DNA of 64,000 bases from Ktedonobacter racemifer DSM 44963 (GTDB taxonomy: Bacteria > Chloroflexota > Ktedonobacteria > Ktedonobacterales > Ktedonobacteraceae), in assembly GCF_000178855.1 (NCBI RefSeq), contig NZ_ADVG01000003.1:2405341-2469340 (forward strand), in the 5' to 3' direction. Below are positions 26,050 through 35,083 of the stretch, piece after piece; the stretch's first letter is position 1; each line of letters begins with the position of its first letter. The notes below the pieces were generated by a model that had not been told where the DNA came from, did no database searches, and saw only the letters and a program-made list of their open reading frames with translations. The translations under genes were made by a program, and so were the position numbers.

Positions 26050-26230
26050 GGCTCTCTCCCTGACACTTTTTCAATGGAAGATAACGAGTAAATAAGAGCA
26101 AAAGGGGTGAGACGCACGCGTCACCGAGTACCTGGCAGCTTGAGAGAGGACTTTTGTGTCTGGGAGGAGGTCGGCGAACAGAAGAGATCGTCCTACAAGC
26201 AGAAATGTGAGCTGAAAGAGGACAATCTCC

Positions 26231-27358
26231 ATGAGGAATCCATTATGGACTGTGTGGCAGGACCAGGTCAAGGAATTTTTTACGCACTTGCATGGGCATC
26301 AAAGCAAAACGCTTGCGCTGTTTGTGGTCGGAGTGATCAAAGCCCGGAGTCTGGTGATCCCGGTCGTGGCCGAAGAGCTGTTAGCCAAGAGTGAAGCGAA
26401 GGCGAGTAGCATCGAGCGTCGTCTGGAGCGCTTTTTAAGCAATGAGCGTATTGAGACCGAGAAGACCTGGGACGCGCTGCTTGCCCAAGTGCTGCCCTTT
26501 TTTCGGCGAGGCCCGTTGCGCCTGGTCATCGATCTCACCTCCTATGAAGAGCATGCGCAAGTGATTTACATCGGTCTGCTGCACCATTCTCGCGTTTTAC
26601 CGCTGGTATGGAAAGTCATGCCAGGCTGGCAAAGGTGGGATCAAGGCTTGTGGGAGTGCATTGAAGAGCTGTTCAAGCGACTGGCTCCTCACATCGGCGA
26701 GGCGGAATGCACTGTGCTTGGCGATAGCGCATTTGGCTGCTCTCCGATGGTCGCTCTTTGTCAGAAATACGGCTGGCATTACCTCTTCAGAATTTGTGCC
26801 CATCATACCTGCCAGCCCTACGCGCCTGCTGGTCATCTCTTGCCTTCTCGTCGGGTCTGCGATGTGGTCGCCACGCAAGGCTCGCGGTTTTATGGACGCG
26901 TTCGGTTATGGCAGGAGGAACAGCTTGAGACCAACCTGAGTGCCTATTGGGACCCGCATGAGGAAGAAGCTCTGCTGGTCATTTCTGACCGTCCCGCAGG
27001 TGGAGCCCGCTTGCGAGAGTATCGCTTGCGGTGGCGAGTGGAATCCACCTTCCAGGATTTGAAGAGTCGTGGGTGGCAGTGGGAAAGCTGTCATGTGCGC
27101 CGGTTGGATCGCATCGATCGGATGCTGCTCGTGCTCTTTCTCGCCGTCTGGTGGCTGGTTCATGGAGCTGCCTCCTGTATGCATCATGGCAAACGCGATC
27201 GCTATGATCGCCATGACCGCCGCGACAAGAGCATTTTCCGCATTGGCAGGCTGTATCTGTTAGATCTTGCGGGCAACTCCTCTCGTCTCTGCGAACGTAA
27301 GAAATGTTTATTATTTCGAGGTTCGTCGGTCAAATGGCGTTTTTCTCTTCGCTTTTGA
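26231..27358 (+). CDS. IS4-family transposase
   Basis: This 375-aa DDE transposase has the first aspartate in LVIDLTSYEEH, the second in VLGDSAFGCSP and the third acidic residue in YRLRWRVESTFQDLKSRG, which fits the IS4 signature Y(2)R(3)E(6)K exactly. AGAGGA lies 8 nt upstream of ATG 26231. The last 20 residues are unusual and may be a slightly altered tail. Intact and flanked by perfect ends, so probably active. Confidence 0.93.
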   Translation: MRNPLWTVWQDQVKEFFTHLHGHQSKTLALFVVGVIKARSLVIPVVAEELLAKSEAKASSIERRLERFLSNERIETEKTWDALLAQVLPFFRRGPLRLVIDLTSYEEHAQVIYIGLLHHSRVLPLVWKVMPGWQRWDQGLWECIEELFKRLAPHIGEAECTVLGDSAFGCSPMVALCQKYGWHYLFRICAHHTCQPYAPAGHLLPSRRVCDVVATQGSRFYGRVRLWQEEQLETNLSAYWDPHEEEALLVISDRPAGGARLREYRLRWRVESTFQDLKSRGWQWESCHVRRLDRIDRMLLVLFLAVWWLVHGAASCMHHGKRDRYDRHDRRDKSIFRIGRLYLLDLAGNSSRLCERKKCLLFRGSSVKWRFSLRF

Positions 27359-27368
27359 TGCGCCGGGA

Positions 27369-27782
27369 CTATTGCTCTCTGTACAGGGATGCGGTGATCT
27401 TCTGCAAGGTCTCCTGCTTGTCTGCCTTGCTGATGTGGTGGGCGGTCTGCTGTGAGCGAAAATCGACAGCGCGCCAGCGAGGGTAGATATGCAGATGAAA
27501 GTGGAAGACCTCTTGACCAGCAGCTGACTCATTAGCTTGCGTCAGGTAAATCCCTTCGCACTCCAGTCCCAGTTTGACAGCACGAGCGATCTCTCTTGCT
27601 GCTCTCATGATGTGGGCACCAGTTACGTCATCCAAGGAATAAATAGTGGGAATATGTTGCTTGGGCACGACCAGCGGGTGATTTTCTTTGGAAAGAAAGA
27701 CGATAATGTGCTCATCTTCTGTCACCACATAGGCTGGGGCTTGATGGTGAATAATCTGGCAAAAAATGCAGTTCTCACTCAT
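27369..27782 (-). CDS. HIT-family (histidine triad) nucleotide hydrolase/transferase
   Basis: This 137-aa protein begins MSENCIFCQIIHHQAPAYVV, has the helix region HIMRAAREIARAVKLGL and ends in the catalytic triad motif VFHFHLHIYPRW. HIT proteins cleave nucleotide phosphoramidates or dinucleoside polyphosphates through a histidine-AMP intermediate. GGAGAGGA lies about 9 nt before ATG 27782. Its stop is 10 bp from the transposase stop, and it lies wholly inside the IS4 inverted repeats, so it is cargo. What advantage it brings is not known. Confidence 0.92.
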   Translation of the reverse strand: MSENCIFCQIIHHQAPAYVVTEDEHIIVFLSKENHPLVVPKQHIPTIYSLDDVTGAHIMRAAREIARAVKLGLECEGIYLTQANESAAGQEVFHFHLHIYPRWRAVDFRSQQTAHHISKADKQETLQKITASLYREQ

Positions 27783-27914
27783 GCTGTAGGGCTCCTCTCC
27801 TTCATTTCGCTGTTCATTATATCAGAGTCTAAATACGCCTCTCCCTTCACTTCTTTCCTCTTTGAAGATGTTCTACATGAGCTAAAAAGTGTCAGGGAGA
27901 GAGGTCAGATAGGG

Positions 27915-28284
27915 TGGAAACCCCAGGATACTGCGAGAGAAACCAGTACAGTTCAGGGAGCGGAAGATCGACACAGCATCTGAAAATGAGAGGGTGGCAT
28001 GGGAACATCCCCATACGCACCAACTTAAGGGATCAGCAACCAGGCCGTGAGACCTGCCTGAAGAAGCTGAGCCGAGTTGGGATGCTTTTTGAGGTATCTC
28101 TTGAAAAAGTCGAGGTCATGAAGCGACTGAGAGGATATGGGGTCACGACATGTTTCCCCGGCGGAATTCCCGCGAAGCAGCTGGTAAATGCCCTGAAAGC
28201 GTGATGTCGCTCCGCGACATGAAAGCGAATGAAAATGAGCTGCACCTAAGCTTTATCTCAGCATTAGAAGCCTATTTTCGGAGG
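27915..28284. other. No gene recognised
   Basis: One open frame (27914-28204) lacks a ribosome-binding site and family resemblance. A small hairpin ATGTCGctccGCGACAT occurs near 28203-28220. The stretch continues the DNA that originally followed the DinB-like gene. Confidence 0.35.
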
Positions 28285-28437
28285 AAAGTGAGCACCTTTT
28301 GACCTCAAGGGTGAGCACTTGCCCCGAAACGTGAGCAGCTCAACCATTGACGCGCCGAAAAACCGCTCCAGATGCGGATGGTTGTGTACAGAAGGTGTCA
28401 ATACATCTCGAACGACCACAGAGCAAGAGGGCAAGGC
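28285..28437 (+). repeat. 150-bp inverted repeat flanking kinase and tnpB (copy 1)
   Basis: This segment recurs in reverse orientation at 33191-33344 with more than 90% identity. It holds three copies of GTGAGCA (28288, 28311, 28331) at 20-23 bp spacing, the pattern of multiple transposase-binding sites at IS21-type ends. Together the two copies bracket about 4.8 kb. Confidence 0.75.
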
Positions 28438-28495
28438 AAAAGCTGCTTCCTTTTCAGGGTGTTTCCTCACAACGTGCGTCGTGTGCTTTCCACGA

Positions 28496-31447
28496 TCAGG
28501 CATCCCTCCTTTTGGGAAGGGTTACCATAAAGGTCGAGCCTTTCCCAACGGCGCTGTCCACCGTGATGGTTCCTCCATGGCCCATGACGATCTCGGCCAC
28601 AATGTAGAGTCCCATGCCCAGACCAGGGATTGCTCGTTGCCTGGGACCAGCGACCCGATAGAAGCGCTCAAAAATCTTGTCGCGCTGCTCGCGCGGGATG
28701 CCCAGACCATGATCCTGCACCCGGATCGTGACCGCATCTTCGGAGGCTTCGAGATCCATTTCGACCGTCTCGGCGCCCGGAGAATACTTGATGGCATTGC
28801 TGAGCAGATTGGTGAAGATCTGTCCGAGCCGGTCTTTGTCTCCGACGAGTGTGCAAGAAGTTGCGCCACGTACCACAATGGTATGCGTCGTAGAGATCTG
28901 CTGCATGGTGTCGGCCACCTCATGGAGCAACGCATCCAGATTGACCGTCTCCCGGATGTACTCCAACCTGCCTGCCTGGATCTTGGAGACGTCAAGCAAC
29001 TCTCCGACTAGGCGTTCGAGTTGCTTGACAGGTCCCTCCACCTTGGAAAGCGCTGTGGCAGCCTCGTGATGAGCTTGCCGTTCCAGTCGTTTTCGCACCA
29101 GTTGGGTCTGCATCTTTAAGGTAGTAAGCGGTGTCTTGAGCTCATGGCTGGCCATGCTGATAAAGTCATCCTTGCGTTGTTCGAGCTCCTTGGGGGCCGA
29201 GTTATCCAGCACAAAGGCGATCCCCTGGAAGGGGTGATGCTGTAAGACGTCCCCGCACACGAGCACGTTAAGGCGGCTGCCATCTTGACACACGTACTCT
29301 TTCTCATAGGGCGTCAACGACTGCTGGGCGGCCAGTTCCTGATGGGCCTGCCGGGTCTGAGCCAGATACTCTGGAGGGGTCATGTGCATCCAGTTCAGAC
29401 GCCCGGCGTGTAGGTCTTCGCGGGTATAGCCAGTCATACGTAGGAACGTGTCGTTGGCGTCCACAATCTGCTCCCCCTCGTCGACAAAGATCCCGATAAT
29501 GTTGGAGTTCATCAGGACGCTCGCGCGCTCCTGACTCTGGCGTAAGGCTTCCTCGATCCGCTTCTGGTCCTCAATGTCGGTGTTGGTGCCAAACCATTTG
29601 ATGATCTGGCCTGCTTCATTGCGCATCGGCATGGCACGCGTTAAGAACCAGCGATACTCCCCAGTCTGAGCATGTCTGAGACGCTGTTCGTACTCAAACA
29701 TGGCTCCCGTGTCCAGGGCACGCTGGAAGCTCGCTCGGTGGCCTTCCTGATCCTCAGGATGGATGAACTGGAGATGAACCCATCGGTCGCTTTGTATCTG
29801 ATCAAGCGTCAACCCGGTGTAGTCACGCCAGCGCTGGTTCGTGTATTCGTGCTGGCCGTCGGGTCGTTTCACCCACACCAGTTGCGGCACGGTTTCGGCG
29901 AGCACGCGTAAGCTCTCCCGGCTTTCTTTGAGTTGTCGCTCCGCCTGTTTTTGTTCATCGATATCGGTGCTGGTGCCAAACCACTTGACGATCTGGCCTG
30001 CGTCGTCGCGTACTGGCATACCGCGAGCTAAGAACCAGCGATACTCCCCGGTCTGGCCATTTCTGATCCGCTCTTCGTGCTCAAACATGGTTCCCGTGTC
30101 CAGGGCATGCTGCCAGTGGGCTCGGTGGCGTTGCCGATCCTCAGGATGGATGAACTGGAGATGAGCCCAGCGGCCGTTTTGCATGTGTTCAAGCGTGGAC
30201 CCGGTATAGTCCTGCCAGCGCTGGTTCGTGTACTCGTGCAGGCCGTTGGGTCGTGCCACCCATACCATCTGCGGCACCGTCTCGGCGAGCACGCGCAAGC
30301 TCTCCTGGCTTTCTTTGAGTTGTTGCTCCGCCTGTTTCTGCTCCTCAATGTCGGTGCAGGTGCCAAACCATTTGATAATCTGGCCTGTTTCATCACGCAT
30401 CGGCATGGCGCGGGCTAAAAACCAGTGATAGGCTCCGGTCGTGCCATGGCGCAGGCGCTGTTCTGTCTCAAAGGGGGTGCCTGTTTCTCTGGACATCTGC
30501 CATGCGTCTCGGATGCGTTGCTGATCATCGGGATGCAGGCACTGGATCCACCCGTCACCTTGTGCTTGTTCGGTGCTCAAGCCAGTATAGTCAAGCCAGC
30601 GTTGATTATAATAGTCGATATAGCCGTCGGGTCGCATGGTCCAGACCAACTGGGGGATGGTATCGATGAGGGCATGGAGTTCCGCTTCGGCGCGCTTGCG
30701 CTCGGTGATGTCGATGCCAGCGAGGACGAGGTACGCGATGTGGCGATCTGCATCCCTGTGGGGGGTGATCGCGACGTCCAGGTGGCGGTCCAGGCCTTCC
30801 CTGGGGTGAATGACCGTCTCGAACCGCACCGTTTCACCCCTGCTGGCTCGCGCGATGGCGGCGCGCAGCTGCTCCTGACTGGCCGGATAAAAGGACCACC
30901 ACCGGGCTTCGGCGAGCGGTTGACCAATGACCTCCTCGCGTCGGATCTGCGCATGTGCTAAGGGGTCCTCATTGATCTCCAGGACGATCCCCTTGGGGGT
31001 TAGAACGCCGATCCTGCTCAACAAGCCATCCAGATCATCGATGGAGAGACGCTCGTCCTGGGGGACCGGCGCCTCTCGTCGAGCTGCGACTCTCCCCTGG
31101 TGGGCCTGCACCATCAGCCCCCCAACCGTGGGAGCGAGCTGCACGCGCAGCCAGCGCTGGGTTACGGGAGAACGATACTCCACGTTGGTCGGCTCTCGGG
31201 TCTGTGTGGCCTGCTGGACGGCTTGGTAGAGCGAGGTGCTCCCCAGCTGGGGAGCACCTCGCCACAAGGGCTTGCCCAATAATTCCTCTCGTGTGGCACC
31301 AGTGAGCGTCTGCGCGCTCGCATTGGCATAGACAATCGTCGCGGCGTCATCGACGACAAACAAGGCACCAGGAAGCGTCTCAAGAATCGTGAGGAGCGTC
31401 TCACTTGACGCAGGAGTGAGACGCCTGATCTGCGGTGTATCCGACAT
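28496..31447 (-). CDS. Multi-PAS sensor histidine kinase
   Basis: This soluble kinase of about 983 aa has no membrane helix. Six PAS domains follow each other at roughly 15-120, 140-260, 265-385, 395-515, 525-645 and 650-765; the third to fifth share the PAS/PAC pattern PQ.VW..RP.G...Y.NQRW.DYTG and end TDIEEQKQAEQQLKES. Then come HisKA with the phospho-accepting His in ISMASHELKTPLTTLK and HATPase_c (FTNLLSNAIKYSPGAE, HGLGIPREQRDKIFERFYR, GLGMGLYIVAEI). No receiver or cognate regulator is adjacent. The start is uncertain: ATG 31447 or 31480, both with weak ribosome-binding sites. It is a paralogue of 43896-47006. Confidence 0.9.
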   Translation of the reverse strand: MSDTPQIRRLTPASSETLLTILETLPGALFVVDDAATIVYANASAQTLTGATREELLGKPLWRGAPQLGSTSLYQAVQQATQTREPTNVEYRSPVTQRWLRVQLAPTVGGLMVQAHQGRVAARREAPVPQDERLSIDDLDGLLSRIGVLTPKGIVLEINEDPLAHAQIRREEVIGQPLAEARWWSFYPASQEQLRAAIARASRGETVRFETVIHPREGLDRHLDVAITPHRDADRHIAYLVLAGIDITERKRAEAELHALIDTIPQLVWTMRPDGYIDYYNQRWLDYTGLSTEQAQGDGWIQCLHPDDQQRIRDAWQMSRETGTPFETEQRLRHGTTGAYHWFLARAMPMRDETGQIIKWFGTCTDIEEQKQAEQQLKESQESLRVLAETVPQMVWVARPNGLHEYTNQRWQDYTGSTLEHMQNGRWAHLQFIHPEDRQRHRAHWQHALDTGTMFEHEERIRNGQTGEYRWFLARGMPVRDDAGQIVKWFGTSTDIDEQKQAERQLKESRESLRVLAETVPQLVWVKRPDGQHEYTNQRWRDYTGLTLDQIQSDRWVHLQFIHPEDQEGHRASFQRALDTGAMFEYEQRLRHAQTGEYRWFLTRAMPMRNEAGQIIKWFGTNTDIEDQKRIEEALRQSQERASVLMNSNIIGIFVDEGEQIVDANDTFLRMTGYTREDLHAGRLNWMHMTPPEYLAQTRQAHQELAAQQSLTPYEKEYVCQDGSRLNVLVCGDVLQHHPFQGIAFVLDNSAPKELEQRKDDFISMASHELKTPLTTLKMQTQLVRKRLERQAHHEAATALSKVEGPVKQLERLVGELLDVSKIQAGRLEYIRETVNLDALLHEVADTMQQISTTHTIVVRGATSCTLVGDKDRLGQIFTNLLSNAIKYSPGAETVEMDLEASEDAVTIRVQDHGLGIPREQRDKIFERFYRVAGPRQRAIPGLGMGLYIVAEIVMGHGGTITVDSAVGKGSTFMVTLPKRRDA

Positions 31448-31735
31448 AGTGCGGTAAATGACCCTTTCACGTGTCCCCATCCCTGGTAGCGATGATGCGT
31501 ACCTGCTCAAACCTCAAGAAGTATATTGAAATGATGTGATATCTTCGAGTCACAAGCAAGCTGTACAATGGGAAACCGGTGAAGTCGCTTGTCCTCTTCA
31601 TAGGACTATCGGCTTCTGCACATCAATGAGATGTAGAAACCTCAGGGGTACTTGTGAAAAAAGAGAATTTAACAGTTGACCAAAAGCGAAGAAAATGTAT
31701 TGAGAGGGTATCAAGGAGCATACAAAGCTTTTCTC
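31448..31735. other. Divergent intergenic region, kinase / tnpB
   Basis: No gene is recognised. The stretch holds the promoter side of both divergent genes. The tnpB promoter is listed separately. Confidence 0.35.
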
Positions 31736-31764
31736 TTGACAAAGAAGAATAAATGTTCTATAAT
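31736..31764 (+). promoter_or_regulatory. Consensus sigma-70 promoter of tnpB
   Basis: TTGACA (31736-31741), exactly 17 bp, then TATAAT (31759-31764): a perfect sigma-70 promoter 45 bp before the tnpB start. Confidence 0.85.
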
Positions 31765-31808
31765 AAAAGGGTATGAGATATTTTAGTGTAGAATAAGTGG
31801 GTAAATGC

Positions 31809-32972
31809 ATGATTCGTGCGCATAAAATACGCCTGCATCCAACCAAAGAACAACACGTCTACTTGGCGAAAGCAGCAGGGGTTGCACGATTCGTGTGGAA
31901 TTGGGCGCTGGCCGAATGGAACCGGCAGTATGAGGCGGGGGAGAAACCAACCGCCTTGAAACTCAAGAAGCACTTCAATGAAATTCGGCGCGAGCAATTC
32001 CCCTGGACCTGGGAGGTCACCAAGAACGCCTCGGATCAGCCGTTCCTGGATCTGGGAAAAGCCTTTACAGCCTTTTTTGAAGGCAAAGCCTGTCACCCGA
32101 AGTTTAAAAGCAAAAAGCGCAGTAAACCCAGCTTCTATCTCGCCAACGATCAGTTTGAACTCGGGGATCATCGCATTTGGGTTCCCAAGCTCGGATGGGT
32201 GAATATGGCCGAGAATCTCCGCTTTGCTGGCAAGGTCACCGGTGCTCGGATCACCAAAACCGCGGACTGGTGGTTTGTCTCGATCCAGGTGGAGATGCCT
32301 GATGAGATCCCGGTGAAGAAACGAGCGGCGGTGGGCATCGATGTCGGGCTCAACCGCCTGGTGACCTTGAGTACGGGAGAGGGAGTCGAGAACCAAGCCT
32401 TCCTCAAAACGGCTCTGGGGAAACTGCGCCGGGCGAACAAGCGCCTGCATCGTCGCAAACCAGGATCAAACAACCGGGAGCAAGCCCGAAGGCAGGTCGC
32501 ACGCCTGCACTACCGCATTGCCTGTCTACGCGAAGATGCGCTCCAGAAACTGACCACCCGACTGGCGGACAGTTATGGGATCGTGGGAGTGGAAACCTTG
32601 AACCTCAAGGGACTCCTCAAGAACCGACGCCTGGCTCGCTCCTTCTCTGATGCCTCGCTGGGCGCGCTCAGGCGTCTGCTGGAGGTCAAGGTCGCGCAAC
32701 GCGGGGGACAGGTGATCAAGGTGGGCCGCTTCTTTCCTTCCAGTAAAACCTGTCACTGCTGCGGGTGGAAATGGGAAGACATGACGCTCAAAGACCGGGT
32801 GTTTGTCTGTCAGAATCCCTCATGCCCGTACTATCAATTCCCGCAAGATCGGGATCACAATGCCGCTCAGAATGTGCTGCGGGAAGCCCTGCGCTTGATC
32901 GGGCTCATAGATCAAGTCGCCACCGGTACTGGCTCGGACGATGGCGTAAACTTGGCTGTGGACGCGGGGTAA
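31809..32972 (+). CDS. tnpB: TnpB (IS200/IS605-family RNA-guided nuclease)
   Basis: This 387-aa TnpB has the N-terminal wedge MIRAHKIRLHPTKEQHVYLA, RuvC-I aspartate in VGIDVGLNRLVTLS, RuvC-II glutamate in GIVGVETLNLKGLL, a CHCC...C..C zinc finger (CHCCGWKWEDM to CQNPSC) and RuvC-III aspartate in DRDHNAAQNVL. All catalytic residues are present. Such proteins are guided by an omega-RNA from the 3' end of the gene and right end; here the sequence after the stop contains AAGACCAAAAAGGCC, similar to AAGACCAAAAAGGTC downstream of the other TnpB. No TnpA is near, so movement would depend on a transposase elsewhere. ATG 31809 was chosen to match the family start. Confidence 0.93.
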   Translation: MIRAHKIRLHPTKEQHVYLAKAAGVARFVWNWALAEWNRQYEAGEKPTALKLKKHFNEIRREQFPWTWEVTKNASDQPFLDLGKAFTAFFEGKACHPKFKSKKRSKPSFYLANDQFELGDHRIWVPKLGWVNMAENLRFAGKVTGARITKTADWWFVSIQVEMPDEIPVKKRAAVGIDVGLNRLVTLSTGEGVENQAFLKTALGKLRRANKRLHRRKPGSNNREQARRQVARLHYRIACLREDALQKLTTRLADSYGIVGVETLNLKGLLKNRRLARSFSDASLGALRRLLEVKVAQRGGQVIKVGRFFPSSKTCHCCGWKWEDMTLKDRVFVCQNPSCPYYQFPQDRDHNAAQNVLREALRLIGLIDQVATGTGSDDGVNLAVDAG

Positions 32973-33190
32973 GACCAAAAAGGCCAACCAGTCTTGAGGC
33001 ACCTACGAGTGAAGCAGCAACAACGAAAGATCTGGAAAGCGATGCTTGCATACGTTTTCCTACATTAATCGGAGCAGGTTCAACATCTCCCTATGACCCA
33101 TACCATTTTTTCCACCGAGCGTCACGCTGACCGCCCGAAGACAGTATGCGTCGCAGCCGCACCACCTGGCAGAGAACCTTGGGAAATGCG

Positions 33191-33344
33191 CCTCGTCCTC
33201 TTGCTGTGTGGTCGTTCTCGATACATTGACACCTTCTGTACACAACCATCCGCATCTGGAGCGGTTTTTCAGCGCGTCAATGGTTGAGCTGCTCACATTT
33301 CGGGGCAAGTGCTCACCCTTGAGGTCAAAAGGTGCTCACTTTTC
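33191..33344 (-). repeat. 150-bp inverted repeat flanking kinase and tnpB (copy 2)
   Basis: This is the reverse-orientation partner of 28285-28437, with GTGAGCA motifs at the outer side in both. Confidence 0.75.
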
Positions 33345-33595
33345 GGATCTGTCTCACTTTCGGTGAAGGATGAGCTTATCGGATGTTTCTGCCCTTTTCT
33401 TCGAGCACAGAAGAAGAACAAAAATCGTCGTTACTTGTTGTTTGTCGTAATTCTTTTCGCCGTTTGACCCATAACCGTTCGTGTATCTCGATAGTCGAGA
33501 AGCAGGAAAGGCGCATTTCCGGTGCAATCTGACGCAATTCTATTCCAAACAGCAGAGCAACCATTTTGTGGTTTGCCAGCCAGTTTGTCCCTGTT

Positions 33596-33640
33596 GGACA
33601 GGATATGGGTCAAAAAGAACCTGGACAAGATATGGGTCAA
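33596..33640 (+). repeat. Paired 18-bp direct repeat
   Basis: GGACAGGATATGGGTCAA (33596-33613) and GGACAAGATATGGGTCAA (33623-33640) differ by one base and are spaced 27 bp. Degenerate inverse copies lie at 34565-34601 on the other side of the nucleotidyltransferase gene, and direct ones at 34765-34807. Confidence 0.65.
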
Positions 33641-33720
33641 TTTCATAAAGTTGTCCAGGTTTACAGAAGAGTCTAGGCGTGTGTTTTGTGAAGGGCTTCT
33701 GCTTTTTTGCCGAACACGCT

Positions 33721-34500
33721 CTAAGACTGCTTCTCCTCGCCCCGCTCAAGCCACCAGACACGAGCCTCCTCGAAGAAAGCAATACCAGCTTCAATGACAC
33801 GGATCGCGTCTTCGACTGAGGTCTCTTGCGGATAATAGCGATGCAATGCCTGATAAAAGGTGTGAGCGGTTTGCGCGAGCTGACTCTCCGGCGTCAGGAG
33901 AGCGATAGCTGCGGGTTTGGGAAGTCTCCATACGCGCAAACCATCCTGCTCCTGAATGGTCAAGAGTTGATAGAGCATAGGCCAGAGGTCGGTACAGATA
34001 TAGCGCACACGCAGCTCTAACCTCCCTGAACCATGTTCGAGCAGACCTCGACAATAATAGGCGATGCGTTCATCGATAGTAGCCAGTTTTTTGCGAGCTG
34101 ACCGTTGTAAATCTGCCTCGCTCGCCTCCGGTATAGGAAGTTGGCCAATGAGCATATGGTAGGCTCCTGGGATTGGTCCAACATAGTCAGAACGTGGCAC
34201 AGGGGAGAGCATGTACCCCTGAATATACTGGAATGGATGTGGATCGATGCGTGCCAGGTCGCGTTGAATAGCACTACAAATCTCCAACGGCAATTGGCCA
34301 TAGATGGTAAATGCTTCGGATCGAAGATACACCTGGAGATCGATATCGCTACATCCAGGGATAAAGCCGCCTTTCAGCGCTGAGCCATGAATGAGCAGAC
34401 TGAGGAACCATTGTTCTGTATGGCGTAGATACACTCTAGCCGCAGCCTCTACAACTGGCCTGGCTTCGGGTACAACGCGAGAGTGATCAAGGTCGTGCAC
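33721..34500 (-). CDS. Nucleotidyltransferase-fold protein
   Basis: This 259-aa protein has the polymerase-beta/aminoglycoside nucleotidyltransferase signature SLLIHGSALKGGFIPGCSDI followed by DLQVYL: the GS motif plus the two aspartates that bind Mg-NTP. The C-terminal part is helical (ARKKLATIDERIAYYCRGLL). It may modify a small molecule or a protein/RNA target; the layout resembles streptomycin-type adenylyltransferase-like proteins but the target is not known. The GTG at 34500 is taken as start because AAAGGA lies 6 nt upstream; no good ATG exists nearby. Confidence 0.78.
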   Translation of the reverse strand: MHDLDHSRVVPEARPVVEAAARVYLRHTEQWFLSLLIHGSALKGGFIPGCSDIDLQVYLRSEAFTIYGQLPLEICSAIQRDLARIDPHPFQYIQGYMLSPVPRSDYVGPIPGAYHMLIGQLPIPEASEADLQRSARKKLATIDERIAYYCRGLLEHGSGRLELRVRYICTDLWPMLYQLLTIQEQDGLRVWRLPKPAAIALLTPESQLAQTAHTFYQALHRYYPQETSVEDAIRVIEAGIAFFEEARVWWLERGEEKQS

Positions 34501-35083
34501 GTTTTTTCCTTTCAATGAATAGAGGAGTAAGCGGAGTTTACCACAGGCTAGACAAAAACAGAGTTTGGACCCATATGCTGTCCGCTTTGACGCATATCTG
34601 CGATCTGTAGCCCCCCATAAAGCTCGAAAAAGAGCTATATTTTCAAGAAATGGACTACAGGACACATTATGGTTCAAAGAGAGCGCCACAGTCGCACATA
34701 TGTGTCAAAAAGAGGACTGGCTTCATATCGTACGGGGTGGGAAGCAAGGATTAGAGCCAGTTAGTGGACAGTATATGAGTCACTGGCGAGGACAAAGAGA
34801 CTGTCAAATCACACATTTTGCGCAGGCGAGGCCCACGCAAAAGACCTTTTTTGCCAGAATCACGAAAAGTTTTGTGGCAGAAATGACGCCGCTCCAGAAG
34901 CTCTCTCAGACAGCCTTACGAAAAGAATTGGCTCTTGTCCACTTTGGGAGCTCACGGCTTGCTTGCTGAGCTGGAGGAGCGCTGCAATGTACGAATCTTC
35001 CAGCTCGTGATAAAGAGCAAGCGAGCACTAAGCTCCCGAAGTGGTACTGGTGGCGAAGTCAAAAATGATGCTGATCTTGATCT
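34501..35083. other. No convincing gene; degenerate repeat motifs
   Basis: An open frame at 34565-34969 has no ribosome-binding site or recognisable composition. The stretch contains imperfect copies of the GGACARGATATGGGTCAA motif at 34565-34601 (inverse) and 34765-34807 (direct). Confidence 0.4.

Larger units (their letters stand above)
26041..27914 (+). mobile_element. IS4-family element carrying a HIT-family passenger gene
   Basis: Perfect 20-bp inverted ends CTCTCTCCCTGACACTTTTT (26052-26071; inverse 27884-27903) are flanked by an 11-bp direct repeat GTCAGATAGGG (26041-26051 and 27904-27914). The element proper is 1,852 bp. It holds a YREK-type transposase on the plus strand and, convergent to it, a complete HIT-family gene. 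The exact target duplication shows recent insertion as one unit. Confidence 0.93.
32973..33720. other. Gene-free region with repeat motifs
   Basis: The first part is probably the right end and omega-RNA region of the tnpB element (32973 to about 33060). Then comes the inverted 150-bp repeat (33191-33344), a stretch related to the unit at 25007, and a pair of 18-bp direct repeats at 33596-33640. No protein gene is supported. Confidence 0.45.

Noticed and set aside
34565..34969. 134-codon plus-strand frame
   Set aside because: It runs through the degenerate 18-bp repeat motifs and lacks a ribosome-binding site and protein-like composition.
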